The notes beneath the pieces are model-generated. The model saw nothing but the letters and a program-made list of their open reading frames with translations, was not told the origin of the DNA and made no database searches. The translations under genes were made by a program, and so were the position numbers. A stretch of 64,000 bases of DNA from Isoetes taiwanensis (lineage: Eukaryota; Streptophyta; Lycopodiopsida; Isoetales; Isoetaceae), in contig JAJEKV010000059.1 in the NCBI GenBank assembly GCA_021234155.1, forward strand, positions 781,844 to 845,843, written 5' to 3'. Of this stretch, positions 55,529 through 64,000 are shown piece by piece. Numbering within the stretch: the first letter of the stretch is position 1; each line of letters starts with the position of its first letter.

Positions 55529-57832
55529 AATATTTTATTTTTAGATATCCAATGCAACCACCGTTAATTAATGCTTGTAATTAAGTTTCTACGGCTTTGA
55601 TTTAAGAGCTTTTCAAGAAAAGCAATTTTTTTTCGTTCTTCCTCTTCCTCAGGCGGATCGATTTTCGTTCTTGCATGGAGATTGAGTCGATTAAGGAACT
55701 CCTACAAATGGATTGAGGAACTCTTGCATCAAGAAGGCGTTTTATAGAAAGTTCAGAGGGAAACACGTGTAGTTCGTGCCTCGCTCAGTCATGGTAGGCG
55801 CAGATTTTGCTTCAATTTTTTTGTTTTTGCTTCCTTTAACCGATTGACGTAAATTGTCCTTACCAAATCGAAAGGCGTGTTCTATTAACCTAATGCAGGT
55901 CCGATTTATTCACGGATGGAATCACTAAAACCATATCGGATCCGAATCAAACAATCATGGATGTATCGTATGTGCAAATGGGGTAAGCTCCATAAACGAG
56001 AATATTTTGCTAAATCCGCCGGGGATGGGGCGGGTCTACTCACCAAAGATAGGAATGGAATGGCAGATCCATAGGAAAAACGCCACAAAGAAAGCCCGCC
56101 AAAAATGGAGGCGGTCAGGCAGGTTCTAGAGCTAAAAATGGCGTAAAACAAGAAAGCATATTTGGGGCAAGAGTAAGAGGCTTTCGCCACATTTCTTGCA
56201 GAGGAGCTTGGTGCTCTCTAAGCCTCAATGACACCTACCGGAAGGAAGCCAGAATAAGAATGAGACTAGAGCACGATGATCAAGTTAATCAATGCATTGG
56301 CCTTGATTTAATGGCTCTGCAAGGTATCGAAGGTGAATCCATAGCACGTACCCTCTAAGGCATTTTCGCTTAAGATTATCAATTAAAATACAATCCTAAG
56401 GGGCAAGCAGCGCACTGGCAATGTGGATTATGAAATTCGTGATCCAAAGATAAGGAGAATGCAAACAAGGGGACGTCGACAACAATATTATAAGCATTAC
56501 CAAAACTCAAGAGGTCAAGAAGATGACGAGGAGATGGAAAATGAGGGAGACATTCCGCTTTAACCGTGTTTTTATAGATTACAAAGGGTGTTAGGCATTA
56601 AATACTTCGTAATTTATCGAAGTTTTGCTATACATGTTTGATCTAGAAATATGTAAAGATGTTCTTGGACCAAAGATTGTGTGTATCGCTAGTAAAATAT
56701 GTTTGAACCATATGCGAACGCATCCTATGTTTGAACCATATGCGAACGCATTACCTCGCCCCGGCATAACGGAGGCAAAGATTTTTAAATAGGTTAAAAT
56801 TATGAAAGAATATAGATTCCGTTTTTTGTCATTTCGAAATTTAGAGTGTAGATCTTTTGATTTCAATTTATTATGGTGAAGGGCTTAAGAGCCATATAGA
56901 GCAACAGCTTTTACCCGATGGCCCTAACTCCTGTTACCATTATAATGCTAACTGGGTTCTTTTTGGGTTGTGTAACCTCGCTTCTATATCTCCATATCCG
57001 CATGTTGATTGTGTTACAAGAAGGACAAATGCCGCCATTTGTCAAGATGAATGTTTCAAGACTTTGAATATTACATTTTACATAAAGACTTGTTGTTTTT
57101 TTTGATTAGTTATGGTAAGTAAAACTTTAAATTCGGCATAGTTTTTGCAAAGTTCGAATATTGACAGTAAGTGAAAAGATAGAAATATCATAACTCGAAA
57201 AGCATGGATTCAAACTTGGTTATACTTTGTAAGTGCATTAACAAGTTTTATGCATTAGTGCAATGAAAGTTTTATTACTAAGCAAAGAAATTGTATGATA
57301 GGGTCACCGATATGATTCTAAAAAGGCCGGGTGCATGCAAAGATAGATGACAAGTAAATTAAATAGGCAACATACATTATTATTGAATAAGAAAACTTGT
57401 GAGGCTGAGGCGGGAAGGCAAAGAATAGTAATAGTAATTAGATAACCGTGGTTTGAAGGATAAGAAATTATGTGAAGATTAAATATACAAGTTTTAATTT
57501 GCATGAAAATGCTAGGGGTCTCTTGTGAATCAAGGAACCTAAGGATTTAGCAATAGATCTTGATGCAGAAATGTAAATACAAATGGATTTGTGCTGGTTA
57601 AAAAGGAACAATAGTTAAGCAAAAAAAATAATGCTAAAACATTTAGAAACCAATGCATTATGGTTGCAATAAGGGAAATGACATATAGGTCGTTGAATAC
57701 AAATAAAGGAAGGATTGAAATTTGTTAGTAATGTCGATCTTGGACAAGCTTGTAATCAAAGAAGCATCCTCCTCAAGATTCTTCAAATGCTTAAGAGCAA
57801 AGCCAAGAAGCTTTTAGAAATTTTTTTGTCAA

Positions 57833-58315
57833 ACGTGGAAACCCTTCCTATTTTCCCCTTATTTGTGGAAACCCTTCCTATTTTCCCATGGCTTTGGAAA
57901 ATAGGAAGGGTTTCCATTTGAATTTAAATTTAAATTATTGGGTGTCGCGGTATATTTATGAGCGTGCACATGCGTGCACCATTAATGGCTGGCGTATGCG
58001 GTTGGGCCGTATGCTTTGAAAAAATAAAAAATAAAAATGGAAACCCTTCCCATTTTCCAAGGAAACCCTTCCGATTTTCAAATGGGAAACCCTTCCAATT
58101 TTCCACTAAAACCAGGAAGGGTTTCATGGAAAACCCTTCCTATTTTCCCCGCTTGGAAAATAGGAAGGGTTTCATCGAAAAATAGGAAGGGTTTCTTATG
58201 GAAACCCTTCCCTGGTTTTAATGAAAGCGGGGAGGGTTTCCATGGAAACCCTTCCTATTTTCCATGGAAAATTGGAAGGGTTTCCATGGAAATTTGGAAG
58301 GGTTTCCATGGGAGC
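57833..58315. repeat. motif array C, right cluster
   Basis: About 17 copies of GGAAACCCTTCC and its complement, often extended by TATTTTCC or AATTTTCC, and arranged head to head so that long hairpins can form (for example 58220-58310). Confidence 0.95.
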
Positions 58316-58455
58316 CCAACCCAAATAGGGAGTACTTAGAACCATCGAAGAAGATAGGTTAAAGAAAAAATAGTTTCTTGCGTTTATTGGAAATAAAAAA
58401 ATGGAGCAACGTTCTATTTTTCATTTCTTTAAATTTGTAACTCCAGCTTTTGTCT

Positions 58456-58553
58456 TTTGAGGATAGATAGTGACCAAGAACTTTACTTCATATCCGATAC
58501 GCCTTTTGAGGATAGATAGTGACCAAGAACTTTACTTCATATCCGATACGCCT
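58456..58553. repeat. perfect tandem duplication, 49-bp unit
   Basis: CTTTTGAGGATAGATAGTGA through TCATATCCGATACGC is present twice in a row. Confidence 0.95.
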
Positions 58554-59274
58554 TACTAACGGTTTAGTTTATTTCCCGATAATAAAGATGGAGAATTTTA
58601 GTTCATCTAGGATACATGCGCCCTAGGGCTTAAATTTGACGGCCTTCACGCCTGGTTTTTGCACTTTCACCTGTCAAAACAAGTAAAAAAATAGTATTGC
58701 AAATGAAAGGTAGCCAATGACTAAATTCATGTCATAAGAAAAATTATTTCCCTCAAATGTGGTGTTGGAATTAGAGTTGTATTCAAAGTCGTAAGTTGAT
58801 ACGGTTGCATTTAAATGGCTAACACATGTTTGCATCCTAAAGATGTTTTATATTATTTTTCTAATCTTTTGAGAATATTGATGAAGAACTCATCTTGGAT
58901 ACGCCTTACTGAGTTTAGTTTATTTTCCAATAATAGTGATGGACTTTAACTCATCTTGAATATGTCTTAAGAGTTCAGTTTATATCCTCCAGTAACTAAC
59001 TAGTCGTTGTATTCAATTTAGGAAGTTGATACTGATGTATTTAAATGCTTAAAATGCATGTTTGCATACATTATCGCTTCCTGTCTAGAGGGCATAAATT
59101 CAACAATCATTGGAGCATGGCCCATACAATACATAGTTCTAGACTTATATGGAGTCTGAACGAGAATGAGCATTAGTTGTTTCACCAAATTGGTGGCGGA
59201 TCACGACACGTGTGCATAGATGTCGTAGCTACTCTTTTGCCTCTATATTCTAAATGAGGTGCATCCTGGACTAC

Positions 59275-59450
59275 CATAGTTGTTGGATCCATCGATCCTA
59301 CGGCCCAGACCATATGTTGGAGCCTTTGGACACGTCTTCTCTCGCTTATGGTCATTTATGCTTGTTGGGTCCATCGATCCTACGGCCCAGACCATATGTT
59401 GGAGCCTTTGGACATGTCTTCTCTCGCTTATGGTCATTTATGCTTGGGGG
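59275..59450. repeat. tandem duplication, ~87-bp unit
   Basis: TCCATCGATCCTACGGCCCA to GGTCATTTATGCTTG is repeated once with one or two changes. Confidence 0.95.
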
Positions 59451-59459
59451 TGCTTATGA

Positions 59460-61070
59460 TTTTGAAATATGACATACGAGTTTGCCTAAGGTTTTGATGA
59501 AATATCGACCTCTTTACGGTTTCGCCTAAGATTTTAGAATATGAAATACGGGTGCTCGAACCTCTACTAAAATAACTCAATGTTTTAATAAGACTACTTT
59601 GACCAATCTAACCAGCAAACTAACGTGATTATTTTCTATGTTAAATCTATGTTTGTTTTTTATGTTCTATGGTTCCCTGGAACCCCCTGTTATTGTGCTA
59701 CATATTCAAAAGAGTGGGTAACTTTTGGCACTAGTAGCTTTAATGTTCATTTCGGAAGATATTACGTAGTAGAGGGAGGAGGTTTAAAGCATTTGACTAT
59801 TTGTGGAGGTCATTAATAACTTGATGAAGCTTGGGAAGTCGCATCAAATGAAGAATTGTCGGAGACTTTAAAATTTGATAACAGTTAGAAATAGTCCAAA
59901 AGGAACTAACTGACACGAAGCAACTCACTTTCCAAGGTTTCTCATTTGTTGCTGTCCCTTCTTCTAAAAGGAGCCATCATTGTAGCAGCTATTATCTAAT
60001 AAATATACCACATATATACTCATGATTGAACCCTATCAAGCTTTTCTATAGCACCATTCTATAGTCCAAGTTGACTTCAATCAAATTTCGGTATGTAAAT
60101 TCTATAGAATTACATGAACCCTATTTAAGGTTCGCAAAAGATCATTTTCCGTCCGGTTTTGAAGGTGGAGGGGGATTTTTTAATTGATAAGGTTTTTTCT
60201 TTTTTTTTTCTTTTTTTTTTTTTTTGGGACGAAGGTCCGAATTTAGGGTCTCCTGTGGGATAGGGCGGTGGATGGAGATATCCGGACTTCAGATGTTTGG
60301 ACTGACGGCAAATGCTGCAGCTTCAGATGCTTCCTTCGGATGCCTGCCTGCTTCAAATCCTGCCGGATTCGTCTTCAATTCAGGCCGGGTGGGTGCACAC
60401 CGGTTTCGGTTCGCCGGGGTTCAACTCCCCGCCCAGTTCTTTACAGATTTTTGCATTCACAGAGGGTTTATTTTCCTTGAAAAAAAAAAACAATTTCAGA
60501 ATCGATTTCTTGTGAAAAAATCAGATGTTTTATGCTTCTTATTTGTAATTAGTCATGATTACTGGGGTTCGACTCCCCGGCCAGTAGATTTGTTTCTTGC
60601 TTGCGGATCTGCGTAGACCGGTTTATGTTTTTGTTCTTGTTGCTTCTTCTTCTTCTTCTATATTTGTTCAGGTTTATTGCCTCTTGTTATATTCCGATTT
60701 TGCACCTCAGATCTGCTGTGGTGCTCTAATTCCAATTCCAGATTGGAGCGGATCTTGAGCGGATTGATTACGTGGTCTATCTGTCATCACCTGGTCTATC
60801 TGTCATTGTATTGAAGATTCTGCTCTGCTTGAAGTTTTACATGTATTTATGTGTATTTATACATGTAGATGTATTGATTGTTTGAACTTGCTAATCTAAT
60901 GGTTTATAATCCAATGGTTCAGTAAAAAAAATAAGATAAGGTATGGGTTAGAGATAAGGTATCGGTTAGAGATAAGGTATGGAAACATGAAACATGAACC
61001 CTATTAAAGGAAACATGAAAAACACGAATATCCAATGATTGACCATTATACATTGCCACACACTCTCTAT
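59460..61070. other. intergenic DNA, no supported gene
   Basis: Holds a T-rich run at 60186-60225. Two T-arm-like sequences (GGGGTTCAACTCCCC at 60417 and GGGGTTCGACTCCCC at 60557) in a segment of otherwise unremarkable DNA may be SINE remnants. A plus frame at 60224-60616 is not convincing. Confidence 0.35.
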
Positions 61071-61079
61071 CATGGAATA

Positions 61080-61235
61080 AAATAACGGCTAAGGTTAGTC
61101 AAATGGCTATTTTGTCGCAGTTTTGCCAAGAAAAATGGCTAAAGTAAATGGAAAAAATGACCAAAAAAAAAGAAAATTTTAGCCCAAATTTTTTGCCGCC
61201 CAAGTGAGTTTTTAGGTTGAATAGCCAAACCTTTA
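61080..61235. repeat. remnant of the GGCTAA..TTAGCC repeat family
   Basis: ACGGCTAAGGTTAGTC, ATGGCTAAAGTAAATGG, TTTTAGCCC and ATAGCC resemble the interior of the 503-bp MITE at 31237-31739. It abuts the start of the LTR. Confidence 0.35.
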
Positions 61236-62868
61236 TGTGACGGTCCAGGGGAATATACGTCATAAATACGTATATTCCTGGATCCGTCACTATACAAGTC
61301 TATCATTCATAGCCTTGTATACCATAGGTTGTGGCACTAGGGGGCATGGCCAAGTTAATTTCATAACTTAGCCAACCATAGGTTAAGCCATGATCCACGT
61401 GGCCTTAACCTATTGGGGCACCGCCACACAGGACTCACCCCATTGGCGCCACGTGGCATCCTAGGTGGACCTAGCTTATATAGGCCTAAACCCTAACCCT
61501 AGGCCTCTTTTCCAGCCCTAGCACCCAGAGACTCACCTACCGCTTGAAACCCCGCTTCAACATCGCTTGTTGTGGCATAGGCTGGGCAAAGAGTCCCCCA
61601 GGTAGACGCGTTCTTGGAGTAGGAGCAGCAGCTTGGGAGCTCCGGAGACCATGGATGCGCCACGGATCGGGAGGGAGAGCTTGAGGAGCGTGTATGTAGG
61701 ATAGTAGTTGTGATAGCTTATCCGGAATTAGCATTCCGTGATATGCTAGTATCTTGTATCTAGAGTAGAGCCATCCTAGAACCAGATTCAACATCTTGAA
61801 CCCTAATCAACGAACCCTAACCATTAGTTAGATTGTATGATTAGGTTAAGATGTTCTTCTTATGATCATTCTTAGGATATGATGATTATGTGATGTTGGT
61901 TGATCATGTTTGCTCCTCTTGTATTGGGAAGGGGGTAGAGACCTAGGGCCATATGTAGTATGTTCCTAGAGTAGATCCCTTAGTTCCTATTAGATGCTGC
62001 CTGTGCATAGGAGCCCACCGTGCTATTGAGGCTACGATATGACTCCAAACACTGCAAAAACGGGGCTAGAGGGAAAGTGGAGGAGGATCCCCGCCGAAAG
62101 TGGGGCTTCGGGGATCCCATAGTGGGCTAGGCTTATGGTCGGTCACTGCAGGGGGCCGAGCATGGGTCCGACACCTCCCGGGCAATGGTGTCGCCTCGCC
62201 TCGAGAGCTGCGCGTCGCTTTGGCTCTCGCTTTGGGGGTTCGCCGGCACTTAATCGCGGTGTCGCCCATTCTCGCCCACCTGCACCTCTAGACCCCTCGG
62301 GAAGGGGAGATGCAACCCTTCCCGCCCCATCCGGACCGTGGAGATGCACCCGGAGTAGTCCCGATGGGTGATGCCATGGGATTGCGTGATCCCGAAGGCT
62401 AGAGTCCCGTGTGAGCCCGATTTAGCCCATCCGCAAAGTATGCAATGTGAGGGGCGGATGGAGGGTCAACCCTAGCCATTGTTCTATGCCAGCCCCCGCC
62501 ATTGCCATGACGGGCCTCCGCTTTATCTTGAGACCTAGCTTGGTCGGTCATCCCCTTACGAAGTCCCGAGCTGTGGTAGGAGCTCGGTTTCACCGGTTTG
62601 TGCTTATCATTTTTGTATTGGTATATGCGTGATGCACTACTCTTGAGGTAGTATTTATATATGTTTGATGCTAGTTCTCGACGTGTTATCGCCCGGCCGT
62701 TATAGGAGCCCATGGGGAAAGGCGCTAGAAGACACCTTTCAGATTCCCTCCCCGCACTAGGAGTCACCTCGGAGAGCGGAGTAGATCTAAGGGCCCGGAC
62801 GGTTGCCGAGCCTGGGATGGGGATTTCCGAAAGTGTACGGCCGCCGTATGTTTAGCAGGAGCGCCACA
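61236..62868 (+). mobile_element. LTR of a retrotransposon (1.63 kb)
   Basis: The block starts TGTGACGG and ends GCGCCACA, the TG..CA pattern. It is followed, after one base, by a tRNA-Met primer site, so this is the 5' LTR of a plus-oriented element whose other end lies outside the window. U3 begins with a strong hairpin (61237-61290). The TATA box at 61476-61483 (TTATATAG) places the start of R near 61510. R/U5 text at 61910-62510 is distantly shared with 4094-4690 and 9147-9750. The element family (Ty3 or Ty1) cannot be told without pol. Confidence 0.85.
61476..61483 (+). promoter_or_regulatory. TATA box of the LTR promoter
   Basis: TTATATAG within AGCTTATATAGGCC, at a plausible distance from the U3/R border, followed by a C/T-rich region. 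Confidence 0.55.
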
Positions 62869-62869
62869 A

Positions 62870-62881
62870 TGGTATCAGAGC
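62870..62881 (+). other. primer-binding site, initiator tRNA-Met
   Basis: TGGTATCAGAGC is the usual plant PBS complementary to the 3' end of initiator tRNA-Met. It starts one base after the LTR end. Confidence 0.92.
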
Positions 62882-63442
62882 GATGTTCTTGGTTGACCAA
62901 GAACTAGCACTGACCATAACCATGAAGTAGTCTAACAGGCCTATAGGGGTGTGAAATAAACATTTCCACCATCGAACCGCGAAAAAAAGGGGAAAAAAAT
63001 TTTCTCCTAGGTAGTGGGTCAGGACTTAGGCTAAGTGTTAGACTAAGATTTGAGGGAGTCAATGAACCTTCTAGTTAATTTGGAGTGAAAATTATGCATC
63101 TGCATCAAATTTCACCTAAAATGGGTCGAAGAATCATGCCAATCGGAGGCCCAGGTGAAAAATGGTGCAAATTCATAAATTGCACTTCGAACCATTAGGA
63201 AAATTCGAAAATTTAAAGATAATATCAATTAATATAGGTTAATATATATATTAATAGTTAAATAATTAATAAATAGGGTGTAATTAATAAGGGGGGCTAA
63301 TAAATAGGGGTAATTATGGTAGGAGAATATTCCCAGGGACCCTCCTTTTTAAATATCTGACACCTCATTTTCTCTCTCCAACCCTTCACCTCCAACCTTC
63401 TCTTGCTCAGCCCTTCGTCACCCGTTTCCTGAACCATAAGAT

Positions 63443-64000
63443 ATGGCCCGCACCAAACAAACTTACAGGAAGCCTGGCCCTAGGCCTACCCTCTCCATGG
63501 CGCAGGCGGCGTGGGTCGACATGTGAAGAAAAGCACCGAGCACCACCTCCACCCAAGAAAGGAGAAGAGGAGCCTCCCACCAGCCAGCCAGAAGAAGCAA
63601 TGGGCCTCAGATCATGATGTTTAGAGCTGCCCCAGCAGCAGCCCTTCGGTCGGCAGGGACACAAAGATCGGCGAAGTCCCGCCACTTCTCGAGCCACGAT
63701 ACCGAGGTGGAGGAACAAAGTTGAAGAACAGTGGAAGAGCAAAGACCACCACCAAACCGACGGCTGGGCCCTTCGCCTGCCCAAGAAGAAGGGGAAGGAA
63801 AAGTCATGAGTGGCCGAGGAGAGGGCCAGGAAGAAGCTGGGAGAGGGAGAGGGAGCCGAGAGAGCAGGAGAGGCGGACCAAGAGGGAGGAACGACGGGCC
63901 CTCACGGACCGCTGTCATTGAGGAGCCCCGCCGTAAGAGGAGCCGCAGTGGAGGACCTAAGAGGAGGAGGAGGGGCAGCAGGACCCGGGACATGGAGGCC
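63443..64000 (+). pseudogene. gag-like frame with histone-H3-tail-like start, open to the window edge apart from two stops
   Basis: The frame opens 573 bp after the primer site with an ATG followed by ARTKQTYRKPGPRP. H3 starts ARTKQTARKS, so residues 1-6, 8 and 9 are identical, including Lys4 and Lys9 positions. The same frame meets TGA at 63524-63526 and at 63722-63724, but is otherwise open to the end of the window. It is very rich in Arg, Ser, Gly and Pro, with MSGRGEGQEEAGRGRG near 63808 and PRRKRSRSGGPKRRRR near 63930. Position and basic composition fit gag. No zinc knuckle is reached before the edge. The TGA codons could be decay or base error. If Met is removed, as expected before Ala, the exposed end would look like the H3 tail. 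Confidence 0.5.

Larger units (their letters stand above)
55406..58332. mobile_element. putative DNA transposon C with its own inverted motif
   Basis: The left end reads CTCCCCCATTGGGGTT and the right end, inverted, CTCCCTATTTGGGTT. Just inside both lies ATGGAAACCC. The motif GGAAACCCTTCC (and complement GGAAGGGTTTCC) occurs in clusters at 55433-55525 and 57835-58310 and nowhere between. No target duplication is clear. The core has weak coding traces, including an acidic C-terminal-like segment near 56470-56565 (RRQQYYKHYQNSRGQEDDEE) on the plus strand. Class is undecided, and CACTAT just outside the left end is suggestive but is not matched at the right. Confidence 0.5.

Noticed and set aside
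61484-61502. CTAAACCCTAACCCTAGG as telomere-type sequence
   Set aside because: Only two or three units, inside an LTR; too short to be a telomeric tract.
61537-61794. Short frames inside the LTR, including those at 62066-62371
   Set aside because: They lie in R/U5 and overlap in several frames on both strands; no protein-like signal.

Overview
The window looks like nuclear DNA of a large-genome land plant. The evidence is plant-type LINEs, an LTR retrotransposon primed by initiator tRNA-Met, a Mutator-like element with a SWIM-finger transposase, GT-AG introns, and plant-like EF-P and Trm5 exon fragments. The DUF7869-type protein suggests a seed-free plant such as a fern, lycophyte or bryophyte, but the sequence does not settle this. 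Most of the window is nested transposable elements. Only one apparently intact host-type gene is visible: a three-exon DJ-1/isocyanide-hydratase-like gene at 53.9-54.8 kb.

Layout. 0-0.6 kb: a possible gene edge on the minus strand. 0.59-9.75 kb: two very similar direct copies of a ~4 kb segment separated by 1.1 kb; the right third of each copy is distantly related to the LTR at 61.2 kb. 10.3-22.5 kb: a mobile-looking block in which a DUF7869 transposase-like gene runs left and a ParB-like plus DNA-methyltransferase-like gene runs right. The shared intergenic region and the first intron of the rightward gene carry many copies of an AAATGGCGCCATTT-type palindrome, some inside long hairpins. 22.5-26 kb: repeats and small fragments. 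26-37.6 kb: a LINE graveyard, including one 5'-truncated LINE with a perfect 14-bp target duplication, a 503-bp MITE with 9-bp duplication inside a LINE ORF1, and an element carrying an ABC-transporter fragment inside a LINE reverse transcriptase. 38.54-47.82 kb: an end-to-end Mutator-like element with TIRs and an 11-bp target duplication, 19 copies of a GAAAATCGCTTAAGCGATTT palindrome near its ends, a degraded MULE/SWIM transposase on the plus strand and a convergent spliced Ulp1-like protease gene on the minus strand, itself split by a 321-bp MITE. 50-51.3 kb: EF-P and Trm5 exon fragments. 53.9-54.8 kb: the DJ-1-like gene. 55.4-58.3 kb: a putative third element with its own inverted motif (GGAAACCCTTCC / GGAAGGGTTTCC). 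61.24-62.87 kb: an LTR followed by a tRNA-Met primer site and a gag-like frame whose first residues copy the histone H3 tail (ARTKQT-RK).

Three themes stand out. First, three separate elements each carry their own private short palindrome or inverted motif; in two of them it is clustered near both ends. Second, the mobile elements encode chromatin- or DNA-modification-like parts: an H3-tail-like gag start, a ParB/MTase-like protein and a Ulp1-like protease. Third, precise target duplications allow the order of nested insertions to be read. Many frames are broken by single-base indels. These may be true decay, but the pattern of differences between the two 4-kb copies (often at CAG/CTG sites) leaves open uncorrected long-read error, so pseudogene calls are provisional.
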